Of a stretch of DNA of 34,795 nt, positions 1 through 7,833 are shown piece by piece. The position numbers were made by a program, and so were the translations under genes. Source of the DNA: Elusimicrobia bacterium GWC2_64_44 (GTDB lineage Bacteria; Elusimicrobiota; Elusimicrobia; Elusimicrobiales; UBA9959). The stretch lies in assembly GCA_001799845.1 (NCBI GenBank), contig MGUG01000001.1, forward strand, positions 1 to 34,795, read 5' to 3'. Under the pieces are notes generated by a model. That model was not told the origin of the DNA. It searched no databases and was given only the letters and a program-made list of their open reading frames with translations. Positions within the stretch are counted from its first letter, which is position 1, and the number at the start of each line of letters is the position of its first letter.

Positions 1-112
1 TCGATCCCAGGACGGGCGCCGAAGCGGTACTTATAAAGTTACCTCGGGATGTTGCGCAAAGTAGTCTCGAACGATGTCTAAATGACGGCGCCACAATTTT
101 CTTAGCTATGAA

Positions 113-134
113 CCGCCGGTCCTCCGGCGGTTTT
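113..134 (+). terminator. Probable intrinsic terminator of an upstream transcript
   Basis: A perfect 7-bp GC-rich stem (113-119 with 124-130, loop TCCT) is followed by TTTT and a second T-rich stretch shortly after. It lies just upstream of the promoter at 140-168, so it most likely ends a transcript entering from the left. The T-tract is short, hence moderate confidence. Bases 1-112 contain no coding region I can support. Confidence 0.5.
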
Positions 135-139
135 CGCAT

Positions 140-168
140 TTTCCACATCCGCGGCATTCTGATATAAT
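140..168 (+). promoter_or_regulatory. Sigma-70-type promoter of the c-di-AMP riboswitch/permease transcript
   Basis: The -10 hexamer is a perfect TATAAT at 163-168. The -35 is TTTCCA at 140-145 (4 of 6 matches) with a 17-nt spacer. The predicted start near 175 lies five bases before the 5' strand of riboswitch helix P1, the expected arrangement. Confidence 0.7.
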
Positions 169-179
169 ATCCATACACA

Positions 180-310
180 GCCTAAGCTGGCGCGACAAGC
201 GCCGGCGCGGGGGACCCAACTCCCTGTAGTTCAAGGGACGGGGCGCAGATAACGGCAAACCCGTTGTCAGGTCACTTCTAAGACCCAGCCCGTCAGCTAA
301 CCTCGTAGGC
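180..310 (+). promoter_or_regulatory. Cyclic di-AMP riboswitch (ydaO/yuaA class)
   Basis: The leader carries the conserved blocks of this class in order: a GCGGGGGACCCAA-like block at about 207-219, a GGGG-containing block near 240, and the diagnostic block CCGTCAGCTAACCTCGTAGGC at about 290-310, written here only to identify it. P1 is formed by GCCTA (180-184) and TAGGC (306-310). The corresponding Bacillus helix uses different but complementary bases, so the pairing is supported by covariation. A small hairpin (189-203, loop GACAA) sits inside. The class binds c-di-AMP and usually turns genes off when it is high; typical targets are K+ and osmolyte transport or cell-wall remodelling. The next gene is an APC permease resembling KimA, the founding ydaO target. 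Confidence 0.93.
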
Positions 311-353
311 ATTTGGAAGGGTGATCCAGCCGAAGCATAATACGCTATCGTCG

Positions 354-432
354 GGTCTCCCTGGAGAGACATAAGGACACAAAGAGCAGATCGCTCTTTG
401 GGTTCCCGCGTCCCTTCACACCTAAAAGGAGA
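354..432 (+). other. Possible expression platform of the c-di-AMP riboswitch
   Basis: Two hairpins lie between the aptamer and the gene: GTCTC/GAGAC (355-359 with 366-370) and AAAGAGC/GCTCTTT (381-387 with 393-399). Neither has a U-tract, so a standard terminator is not visible. TCTCC at 356-360 could instead pair with GGAGA at 428-432, which covers the ribosome binding site. Translational control is therefore possible but is inference. Confidence 0.35.
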
Positions 433-445
433 AGCTGCGATACGT

Positions 446-2449
446 ATGAACTCTCAGTTAAAAGGCAAAGAAGTGCTGGTCTTGAGCACCGCCATGCTCA
501 GTTTTATTTCTTTCTGGCGGGCGGCGGCGGTAGTGCTGTGCGACATGGGCTCGAGCGCCTATTACGCGGGCTCCATAGCCATGAACGCCTTCGGCCCGGC
601 GGCGCCGTGGTACGTGCTGGCGGTCATGGTGTTCGGCGGGCTGATGCTGGCGGTGTATGTGGAATCCTGCGCCATGTTCGTGCGCGGCGGCGTGTACAAG
701 GTGGTCAACGAGGCCCTGGGGCACTCCATGGCCAAGATCTCCGTCTCGGCGCTGATCTTCGACTACATGATAACCGGCCCCATCAGTTCCATCAGCGCCG
801 GGTTATACGTATCGGGCCTGCTGACCAACCTGCTGCCGCTCGTCCATATAAACTGGCATGTTCCGCCCAAGGTCTTCGCCGTGGTTTTCGCCGTCCTCGT
901 CACGCTCTACTTCTGGAAAGAGAACATCAAGGGCGTGGAGGAATCGAGCGACAAGAACTTCAAGATCATGGGCTTCGTGACCGTGGTCGGGGCTATACTG
1001 CTGGCATGGTCGCTCGTCACCGTCGGTCTCAGGGGCTTCACGCTCCCCCCTTTCGAGCTGAAGTTCACCCACGAGGCGCTGGGCTGGATGGCTCATTTCC
1101 CGGTCTGGCAAACGGTGGGGCTGATAGGCATAGTGATGGCCTTCGGACATTCCATACTGGCCATGAGCGGCCTGGAGACCCTGGCGCAGGTTTACAGGGA
1201 GATCGAGGACCCGAAGATAAAGAACCTCAAGCGCGCCGCGCTGGCGGTGTTCCTGTTCAGCTTCGTGTTCACCGGCGGGCTGACCTTCCTGTCCTCGCTC
1301 ATAATCCCCGGCGACCTGATAGCCGGCAAGTACGCCGACAACCTCCTGAGCGGCCTGGCGCTGGAACTCTCCGGGCCTTACTGGGCCCGGCTGGTGCTGC
1401 AGGTTCTGGTGGTGGTGTCCGGCAGCCTGATGCTGGTGGGCGCGCTGAACACTTCGCTCGTGGGGGCCAACGGCGTGCTCAACCGTGTGGCCGAGGACGG
1501 CATCCTGCACGACTGGTTCCGGCAGCTGCACAAGAAATACGGCACTACCTACCGGATGATAAACCTCATCGCGCTGTCGCAGATAGGGGTGATAATACTC
1601 TCGCGCGGGGACATCTACCTGATCGGCGAGGCCTACGCCTTCGGCGTGCTGTGGAGCCTGGTGTTCAAGACCCTGTCGCTGATCATCCTGCGCTTCAAGG
1701 ACCACACGCCGAGAGAATGGATGTTCCCGTTGAACTTCCGTCTGGGCCGCGCCTGGTTCCCGGCGGGGATGGTGCTGGTATTCGCGGTGCTGCTGGCGGC
1801 CAGCGTGGCCAACCTGCTGACAAAACGCGTAGCCACCATAGCCGGGCTGGTCTCCACGGCGGCGCTCTACGCGGTGTTCCAGGTCTCTGAGAACCTGACC
1901 CGGAAGAAACCGCGGCTTTACGCCTCTTCGCGGGATTCCGACGAGAAAATGAACCTGCGCCGGGAAAGCGATATCGGCGCCCTGCTGCCGGAGCTGGTTA
2001 AGCCTTTCAGGATACTGGTGCCGGTGCGCAACCCCAACAACCTCGCCCACCTCGCGCGGGTGCTGGAGACCGTAGACGACTCGAGCACAGAGATAATAGT
2101 GCTTTCCGCAAAGATCGCAAAGGGACTACAGTCAGCCGGGAGCGCCGCGGCCATAACGGAGGAGGACAGGGAACTGTTCACGCCGATAATCCTGCTGGCG
2201 GAAAAATACGGCAAGACCATAAAACCGCTGATGGTGGTTTCCAACGACCCGTTCTACTCCATAGTGCATACGGCGCAGGCCGTAGGGGCGGCGGAAATAG
2301 TTATGGGAGTCTCCGGCTCTACAGGGGCCGAAGTTCAACTGGAGAGATTAGCCATGACCTGGGGGATGGTCAAACAGGGAAACCCGGCAACGCCGATAAC
2401 GGCAAGAGTTATCTGGGCCGGGCGGGAGCTTACCTATAAGCTGACCTGA
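446..2449 (+). CDS. APC-superfamily permease with C-terminal USP-like domain; KimA-like K+ or amino-acid transporter
   Basis: A 667-aa inner-membrane transporter. The first ~490 residues hold about 12 hydrophobic segments in APC style, including a GGVYKVVNEALG loop, like the gly-rich GGAY loop of amino-acid permeases, followed by a segment ending DYMITGPISSISAGLY. The last ~140 residues (from KPFRILVPVRNPNN) form a soluble alpha/beta domain with a universal-stress-protein look, ending in a GVSGS-type nucleotide loop. KimA of Bacillus has the same permease-plus-soluble-tail layout and the same riboswitch class upstream, so K+ import under c-di-AMP control is the best inference; amino-acid transport is the alternative. 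I chose ATG 446. An in-frame TTG at 398 lies in the leader hairpin. AAGGAG at 426-431 is 14 nt from ATG 446, longer than usual. Confidence 0.85.
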   Translation: MNSQLKGKEVLVLSTAMLSFISFWRAAAVVLCDMGSSAYYAGSIAMNAFGPAAPWYVLAVMVFGGLMLAVYVESCAMFVRGGVYKVVNEALGHSMAKISVSALIFDYMITGPISSISAGLYVSGLLTNLLPLVHINWHVPPKVFAVVFAVLVTLYFWKENIKGVEESSDKNFKIMGFVTVVGAILLAWSLVTVGLRGFTLPPFELKFTHEALGWMAHFPVWQTVGLIGIVMAFGHSILAMSGLETLAQVYREIEDPKIKNLKRAALAVFLFSFVFTGGLTFLSSLIIPGDLIAGKYADNLLSGLALELSGPYWARLVLQVLVVVSGSLMLVGALNTSLVGANGVLNRVAEDGILHDWFRQLHKKYGTTYRMINLIALSQIGVIILSRGDIYLIGEAYAFGVLWSLVFKTLSLIILRFKDHTPREWMFPLNFRLGRAWFPAGMVLVFAVLLAASVANLLTKRVATIAGLVSTAALYAVFQVSENLTRKKPRLYASSRDSDEKMNLRRESDIGALLPELVKPFRILVPVRNPNNLAHLARVLETVDDSSTEIIVLSAKIAKGLQSAGSAAAITEEDRELFTPIILLAEKYGKTIKPLMVVSNDPFYSIVHTAQAVGAAEIVMGVSGSTGAEVQLERLAMTWGMVKQGNPATPITARVIWAGRELTYKLT

Positions 2450-2487
2450 GGACATTGAGCCTCATGTACGATCGGCCCGGTGCAGCT

Positions 2488-2883
2488 CTACCAGAGCGCG
2501 CCCTGCGCCACCAGCCAGTAGCGCAGGAAGCGCCCGGCGGCGGAGAACAGCGCCACCGCGAGCCAGTTAAGCCGGGCCCAGCCGGCGGCGAGGCAGAAGG
2601 CGTCGCCCACGACGGGCAGCCAGGCGAAGAAGAGCAGCGGCGCGCCGTAGCGGCTGACGCGCTCCAGTTGGACCAGCGGCTTTTTAGAGCCCGCGTAGCG
2701 GCCGATGAGATAAGTGGTAAGGCCGCCGGCGGTATTGCCGAGGGTGGCCACGCCGAGGGCCGGCCAGAACAGGTCCGTGTTCAGCTTCAGCACGGCGAAC
2801 AGCGCCGCTTCGGAACTTACCGGCACCACCGTCGAGGCGAGAAAGCTTGCGCCCAGCAGCGAGAGAAGACTGAGCTCGCTCAT
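2488..2883 (-). CDS. Small DedA/VTT-family (YqaA-like) membrane protein
   Basis: A 131-aa integral membrane protein with three to four hydrophobic segments. It matches the short YqaA branch of the DedA/SNARE-associated family: an early STVVPVSSEAALF segment, a GNTAGGLTTYLIGR segment, a short cytoplasmic loop with an SRYG motif, and a FFAWLPVVGDAFCLAAGWARL segment. DedA proteins are implicated in lipid scrambling and envelope homeostasis; the role of the YqaA branch is unclear. It converges on the permease (38 nt between stops) and is divergent from the response regulator. No good Shine-Dalgarno is visible before ATG 2883. Bases 2884-3149 hold no further gene. Confidence 0.75.
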   Translation of the reverse strand: MSELSLLSLLGASFLASTVVPVSSEAALFAVLKLNTDLFWPALGVATLGNTAGGLTTYLIGRYAGSKKPLVQLERVSRYGAPLLFFAWLPVVGDAFCLAAGWARLNWLAVALFSAAGRFLRYWLVAQGALW

Positions 2884-3031
2884 GGCTTATCGAACCACAG
2901 CGCCAGGATATGCGGGGTATTTGACTTCATCAGTTCAATTTTAACATTTGAGCGCGTCATGCGCGGCAGCCCGCTAAAACCGCGCCGCGGGAGTGTCAAG
3001 AAAAGTTCATAGAATCGCACTATCCGTCCTG

Positions 3032-3059
3032 TTGACGTCTCCCTGACATGTTATACGAT
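3032..3059 (+). promoter_or_regulatory. Candidate promoter of the receiver/kinase cluster
   Basis: TTGACG (3032-3037) and TACGAT (3054-3059) are separated by 16 nt. About 90 nt of leader follow before ATG 3150, containing a perfect 6-bp hairpin (CCGCCG/CGGCGG with loop TCTTTG) ending just before the ribosome binding site. The -10 is only 4 of 6, so this is tentative. Confidence 0.4.
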
Positions 3060-3149
3060 GCGCTTGGGGGATGATCGTATCCCGCATCTATTATAGAGAA
3101 GGCCTTATAAAAGGGCCTCCCGCCGTCTTTGCGGCGGCCTGGAGCTATC

Positions 3150-3578
3150 ATGAAAAAAGATGTCTACGGCGGGGAACGGAAAATACTTGTGGTGGACGAC
3201 GAGGAGAGCATCCGTTTCACGCTTAAAGCCGCCTTGGAGAAAAGGTATACGGTCTTTACCGCTGCCGACGGGAACTCCGCCCTGGAAGTGATCACGAAAG
3301 AAAAACCGGCGCTGGTCTTTATGGACATCAACATGCCCGGGGTCACCGGCCTGGCTGCGCTGGACCTGATCAGGCAGGCGGGCATAAGCACCGTTGTCTG
3401 GATGCTTACCGGCGTTGAGGACCTCGATACCGTGTTCAAAGCTCTTAACAACGGGGCCAAGGGTTACCTCACCAAGCCGCTGGAGCTGGAAAGGATCAGG
3501 AACATAGTCATGGACGTGTTCGGGGAAACCGGCGCCACGGATAAGACCTGGGAAGTTAAGAGGAGCGAACCGAAGTAG
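3150..3578 (+). CDS. Single-domain response regulator (receiver only)
   Basis: A 142-aa CheY-like receiver with no output domain. Acidic pair D16/D17, phospho-acceptor D59 (in FMDINMPG), switch T87 and K109 (in LTKP) are all present. The short tail after residue 120 is hydrophilic and has no DNA-binding helix. ATG 3150 follows GGAG by 5 nt; an in-frame TTG upstream at 3129 has no such site. It lies 32 nt before a hybrid kinase and is probably its co-transcribed partner, acting as a diffusible phosphate carrier or by protein-protein contact. The target cannot be told from sequence. Confidence 0.88.
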   Translation: MKKDVYGGERKILVVDDEESIRFTLKAALEKRYTVFTAADGNSALEVITKEKPALVFMDINMPGVTGLAALDLIRQAGISTVVWMLTGVEDLDTVFKALNNGAKGYLTKPLELERIRNIVMDVFGETGATDKTWEVKRSEPK

Positions 3579-3610
3579 CCCGCCCGGGAGCCCGGCGTGA
3601 GGGAACAAAA

Positions 3611-5422
3611 ATGCCTTTAACCAGAACCGCTGCGGAGTCACAGGAATATTCAGAAAGCATCATAAATACCGTGCGCGAGCCGCTGATCATCCTGGACCAG
3701 GACCTGCGCGTGGTCACGGCCAGCCGCTCGTTCTACGAGGTCTTCAAGGTGAACCCAAAGGAGACGGTCGGGCAGCTTATCTACGACCTGGGCAACAAGC
3801 AGTGGGACATCCCGCAGCTCCGGGAGCTCCTGGAAACCATCCTGCCCCAGAAGGCCACCTTCGACAACTACGAAGTGGAGCACGATTTCGCCGGCGTCGG
3901 CCGCCGCATCATGCTGCTGAACGCCCGGCAGATCCAGCGGGTGCTGGGCAAGGAGCGCATCATCCTGCTGGCCATAGAGGACATCACCGAGCGCAAGCGA
4001 GTCGAGGTGGAATTAAGTCGCGCCAAGGAAGCGGCGGAGGCGGCGAACCTGGCCAAAAGCACTTTCCTGGCCAATATGTCGCACGAGATACGCACCCCGA
4101 TGAACGCCATCCTGGGCTTTTCCCAGCTGATGCGCCGCGACCCGGACGCCACACCCAAACAGAAACAGCAGATAGAGACCATCAACCGCAGCGGCGAGCA
4201 CCTGCTGGCGCTGATCAACGATGTCCTGGAGATGGCGAAGGCGGAAGCGGGCAGGACCTCCCTTACCCAGGCGGCCTTTGACCTGCACGCGCTTATCTCC
4301 GACGTGGAGAGTATGCTGCGGCCCCGGGCCGAGGCCAAACGCCTGAGGCTCGAGGTGGCGCGGGGCGACGGGCTGCCCCGCTTCGTGACCGCCGACGAGA
4401 GCAAGCTCCGGCAGATCCTGATCAACCTGCTCAGCAACGCTTTGAAGTTCACGGCCGAGGGGGTGGTTACCCTGCGCCTGAGGTCCCGGCCCTGCGCGGA
4501 GCGGGAAGCGCATCTTACGGTTGAAGTAGAAGACACCGGGCCCGGCATAGAGCCAGGGGAGATAGCCAGGCTGTTCCACCCCTTCGAGCAGGCCCAGGCG
4601 GGCCGGGCCGGCGGGACCGGAACGGGCCTGGGGCTGGCCATAAGCCGCGGGTACGCGCGCCTGATGGGCGGCGACATAACGGTAGAAAGCCGGCCGGGGC
4701 GCGGGAGCGTTTTCACTTTACTGACCACGGTAAAGGAAGCTGCGGCGTCCGACGTGGCCGTGAAGGCGCGGCCGCGGCAGGTGAAAGGGCTGAAACCCGG
4801 CCAGCCGCGCTACAAGGTCCTGGTAGTCGACGACAAAGAGGACAACCGTGAATTCCTGGACCAACTGCTGGGCCCCGCCGGCTTCGAATTGCGCCAGGCG
4901 GTCGACGGCAAAGAAGCCATTAAAACGTTCGACGAGTGGAAGCCGCAGCTTGTCCTGATGGACCTGAGAATGCCGGTGATGAACGGCTACGAGGCCATGA
5001 GGCGCATCCGGGAGCGACCCGGCGGCGGGGAAGTTAAGATCCTGGCCGTTACAGCCAGCATCTTCGGCGAGATAAACCGCGACGCCCTGGCGGCGGGGGC
5101 CGACGACGTGATCCTCAAGCCCTTCAGGGAATCGGACCTGTTCGAGTGCATCCGCGCTCTGCTCGGCGCGGAGTTCATTTACGACGAGCCCATACCCGCC
5201 TCCGGCGCGGCGGCACCGGACCCGTCGGGCCTGGCCGGGCTGCCGCGGGAACTCGTCGCAGGTCTCCGCGAAGCCGCCGTCCTCGGCGACTACCAGGCCC
5301 TGCTCAAGCTGACCGGCCGCGTCGAGGCCATGGACGCGCGCCTGGGCGGGGAGCTGCGCGCGCTCGCAGCCGAGTACGACACGCAGCGCATCCTGGACCT
5401 GCTGGGAAGGGCCGAGCCATGA
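3611..5422 (+). CDS. Hybrid histidine kinase: PAS - HisKA - HATPase - receiver
   Basis: A 603-aa soluble kinase without membrane segments. A PAS domain (~15-126) ends in the usual EDITERKR junction. HisKA follows, with phospho-accepting H158 in MSHEIRTPMNAILGF. The HATPase has N-box N276, G1 box DTGPGIEP and the GTGTGLGLAIS G2 box near 335-346. The receiver (~402-517) has D407/D408, D451, T481 and K503. Residues 545-603 form a helical tail of unknown role, seen in similar hybrid kinases. GAGGG lies 7 nt before ATG 3611. The stop overlaps the next start by 4 nt (ATGA), indicating translational coupling. PAS implies cytoplasmic sensing; the ligand is unknown. Confidence 0.92.
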   Translation: MPLTRTAAESQEYSESIINTVREPLIILDQDLRVVTASRSFYEVFKVNPKETVGQLIYDLGNKQWDIPQLRELLETILPQKATFDNYEVEHDFAGVGRRIMLLNARQIQRVLGKERIILLAIEDITERKRVEVELSRAKEAAEAANLAKSTFLANMSHEIRTPMNAILGFSQLMRRDPDATPKQKQQIETINRSGEHLLALINDVLEMAKAEAGRTSLTQAAFDLHALISDVESMLRPRAEAKRLRLEVARGDGLPRFVTADESKLRQILINLLSNALKFTAEGVVTLRLRSRPCAEREAHLTVEVEDTGPGIEPGEIARLFHPFEQAQAGRAGGTGTGLGLAISRGYARLMGGDITVESRPGRGSVFTLLTTVKEAAASDVAVKARPRQVKGLKPGQPRYKVLVVDDKEDNREFLDQLLGPAGFELRQAVDGKEAIKTFDEWKPQLVLMDLRMPVMNGYEAMRRIRERPGGGEVKILAVTASIFGEINRDALAAGADDVILKPFRESDLFECIRALLGAEFIYDEPIPASGAAAPDPSGLAGLPRELVAGLREAAVLGDYQALLKLTGRVEAMDARLGGELRALAAEYDTQRILDLLGRAEP

Positions 5423-6597
5423 CCACAGAGGCCGGCGCGAGACCTGAAGCGGCGGATATCCTGATGGTGGACGATACGCCCGCCAACCTGGAGCTGCTCT
5501 CCGGGATGCTGAGGGCGCGGGGCTACAGCGTGCGCGCCGCCGTCAGCGGAAAACTGGCGCTGCAGGCCGCCCGCAAATCCCCCCCGTCGCTGATCCTGCT
5601 GGACATCAATATGCCAGGCATGACCGGGTATGAAGTCTGCGCGGAGCTGAAGTCCGACGAGAAGCTTAAAGATATCCCCGTTATCTTCCTCAGCGCGCTG
5701 GTCGAGACCATAGACAAAGTGAAAGCCTTCGGCATAGGCGGCGTGGACTACATTACCAAGCCCTTCCAGCTGGAGGAGGTGGAGGCGCGCGTCGGGACCC
5801 ACCTGGAATTGCGCCGGCAGAAGCGCAAGGTCCAGGAGAGCTACGACAAACTGCGCGAGCTCGAGAGAACGCGCGACACCCTGGTGCACATGATCGTACA
5901 CGACCTCCGCTCGCCGCTGACGGCCGTCTACGGCCTGCTGGAGCTGCTCAAGGAAAATGGGGTGCAAACCCTTCCCGCGGAGCAGCGTCTCTACGTGGAC
6001 CAGGCCGCGAAGTCGGCAAAGGAGATGATCGGCATCGTCAGCGACATCCTGGACGCGAGCAAGCTGGAAGGAGGCCAGATGAAACTCAGGCTGGCCGACT
6101 GCGACCTGGCCGCCGCGGTGAAAGACACCATCTCCGGGCTGGCGCCGCTTTTCGGCCGCCGCGAGATACGGTTCTCCCCGCCCGACCGACCCGCGCTGGT
6201 GCGCGCGGACTGCGAGCTGGTTTCAAGGGTCCTCCAGAACCTGCTCGCCAACGCGTTGAAGTTCACTCCGGACGTCGCGCACATAGAGCTGGCGCTGGAG
6301 CCGGCCGACGGCAGCCTGCGCGTGAGCGTGCGGGACGACGGCCCTGGCATAGCGCCGGAGCACAGGAGCAAGATCTTCGAGAAGTTCGCCCAGGTGGGAC
6401 TGCCCACCGGGAGCCCGAAACATTCCACCGGCATCGGGCTTGCCTTCTGCAAGCTGGCGGTGGAGGCCCACGGCGGCCGCATCGGGGTGGACGGCGAAGC
6501 GGCAGGAAGCCGTTTCTGGTTCGAGCTGCCGCTGAACGGCCCGGCGGCCCCCGCTCCGGCGGCGGAACCGGAGAGATCCGCGTCCGCGCCCGCCTGA
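5419..6597 (+). CDS. Receiver - histidine kinase fusion (reverse-order hybrid)
   Basis: A 392-aa protein with an N-terminal receiver (D18/D19, phospho-acceptor D62 in LLDINMPGMTG, S92, K114) joined by a short coiled linker (~125-155) to HisKA with H161 in HMIVHDLRSPLTAVYG, then a HATPase with LLANALKF, a DDGPGIAP box and a TGIGLAFCK box. There is no sensor or transmembrane region, so its likely input is phosphorylation of the receiver, for example by the preceding kinase or via the single-domain regulator. The HDLRSP H-box differs from the HEIRTP of its neighbour. The start is set by the ATGA overlap with the previous gene. It converges with treT, with 15 nt between stops. Confidence 0.9.
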   Translation: MTTEAGARPEAADILMVDDTPANLELLSGMLRARGYSVRAAVSGKLALQAARKSPPSLILLDINMPGMTGYEVCAELKSDEKLKDIPVIFLSALVETIDKVKAFGIGGVDYITKPFQLEEVEARVGTHLELRRQKRKVQESYDKLRELERTRDTLVHMIVHDLRSPLTAVYGLLELLKENGVQTLPAEQRLYVDQAAKSAKEMIGIVSDILDASKLEGGQMKLRLADCDLAAAVKDTISGLAPLFGRREIRFSPPDRPALVRADCELVSRVLQNLLANALKFTPDVAHIELALEPADGSLRVSVRDDGPGIAPEHRSKIFEKFAQVGLPTGSPKHSTGIGLAFCKLAVEAHGGRIGVDGEAAGSRFWFELPLNGPAAPAPAAEPERSASAPA

Positions 6598-6612
6598 CCC
6601 GTTGCTCCGGTT

Positions 6613-7833
6613 TCAGAGATGGATAAAATCTTGCTTGCCGCTTTCCAGGTAAAGCGCCAGCAGCAGGTAATCCCGCAGGTGGCGCGTTAGCAGGAAGTTC
6701 TCCCGCACGTGCTCGCGGCCGTTCTCGCCCAGCTTTTTGGCGAAGGCCGGCTCGTGCAGCAGGCGCTTCATCCAGTACGCGGTCCCGTCGATGGTCCGGG
6801 TCAGGATGCCGGAGTATTTGTGGGTGATCTGCAGCGGTATGCCCCCCACCGCGCCGGCTATCACCGGTTTGCCCTTCCAAAGCGCCTCGGACACCGTCAG
6901 GCCGAAGCCTTCCTTCAGCGACTTCTGCAGAATGATAGTCGAGGCGCGCTGTATGGCGTTTATCTCAAGGTTCGCCGTCGGAGGCAAACAGAGCACTATG
7001 ATGTCCGGGACGCCCTCGGCCGCGGCGCGGGCTTCGGCCAGCACCTGGGAGCCTTCGGGGTCGTCGTCGGCGCTGCCGCCCACCAGCAGCAGCCGCGCCG
7101 TTACGTAGGGCTGTATCTTCTTGAAGGCCTCTATCACGCCCAGGGGGTCTTTCAGGCGGTCGAACCGGGAAACCTGCGTGATCAGCGGCTTGTCCAGCGG
7201 TATCTCCAGCCGCCGCAAGACCGCGGAGATCTCTTCTTCGGACAGTTCCCTGTTCTTGTCCGCCAAGGGGTCTATGGAAGGCGGGACCTGGAACTGCTGT
7301 ATGGGCAGGGCCTGGGAGAACGCCGGGGCGGAGATGACGGCGGCGTCGTAGCGTGAAACATAGCCGCGCAGGAATTCCCACACGTCGTCCTGGCGGTTGG
7401 ACAGGTCGATGTGGCAGCGCCAGATCCATTTGGCGCCCGCCGGTTTTTTATCTATCAGCCCCGCCGGCTGGGGGTCGTGGATAAGGGCGATATCGGCGTC
7501 CAGGTTAAGGGTCTCCAGGTTGGCCTTCTGCGTGTCGCGGTAAAGCTGGAAGTCCGCCGGGGTCAGTTCCTGACGCGTGCCGTGCAGGGCGTTGTGGAAT
7601 TTCTTGGTGACGGCGTAGAAGTCCTCGCCGCCCTTTACCAGCTCCCAGCGCGGCTTGATGCCCAGCTCGGTCATCAGCGGCAGCATGCGGTTGAGGATCT
7701 CGGCGACGCCGCCCCCTACCGCCGTGGAATTGACGTTGAGGATGGTCTTGCCCTTCAGCCTTTCCGCTATTATCTTGAGCTCTTCTATGGCGCTGCGGCC
7801 TGCCGCGGGCGCGTATTCTTCGATCTTAGGCAT
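6613..7833 (-). CDS. treT: Trehalose glycosyltransferring synthase TreT (GT4)
   Basis: A 406-aa GT4 glycosyltransferase resembling archaeal and thermophile TreT throughout: NVNSTAVGGGVAEIL near the N-terminus, a KFHNALHG segment, a LIHDPQPAGLI block, the WRCHIDLS block, VPPSIDPL and QVSRFDRLKDP in the middle, and the donor-site EGFGLTVSEALWKGKPVIAG motif. TreT makes trehalose from a nucleotide-diphosphate glucose and glucose in one reversible step. It is the last gene of the operon and overlaps the DUF5752 gene by 8 nt; GGAGG lies 6 nt before ATG 7833. The same operon also carries OtsA and OtsB, so two trehalose routes are co-expressed. No terminator is evident after the stop. Confidence 0.88.
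   Translation of the reverse strand: MPKIEEYAPAAGRSAIEELKIIAERLKGKTILNVNSTAVGGGVAEILNRMLPLMTELGIKPRWELVKGGEDFYAVTKKFHNALHGTRQELTPADFQLYRDTQKANLETLNLDADIALIHDPQPAGLIDKKPAGAKWIWRCHIDLSNRQDDVWEFLRGYVSRYDAAVISAPAFSQALPIQQFQVPPSIDPLADKNRELSEEEISAVLRRLEIPLDKPLITQVSRFDRLKDPLGVIEAFKKIQPYVTARLLLVGGSADDDPEGSQVLAEARAAAEGVPDIIVLCLPPTANLEINAIQRASTIILQKSLKEGFGLTVSEALWKGKPVIAGAVGGIPLQITHKYSGILTRTIDGTAYWMKRLLHEPAFAKKLGENGREHVRENFLLTRHLRDYLLLALYLESGKQDFIHL

Noticed and set aside
106-372. 88-aa minus-strand reading frame
   Set aside because: It runs antisense through the terminator, promoter and c-di-AMP aptamer; its length and composition have no support as a protein.
398-445. TTG start extending the APC permease by 16 residues
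   Set aside because: The codon lies in a leader hairpin (381-399), has no ribosome binding site, and the extension is not membrane-like; ATG 446 fits better.
538-1890. 450-aa plus-strand reading frame in another phase
   Set aside because: Frame-shifted shadow of the permease, Arg/Gly/Ala-rich without hydrophobic segments.
2450-2487. Terminator between the permease and DedA-like genes
   Set aside because: Only a weak GAGG/CCTC pairing without a T-tract.
2455-3012. 185-aa plus-strand reading frame
   Set aside because: Opposite strand of the DedA-like gene, which has a clear family pattern and hydrophobic helices.
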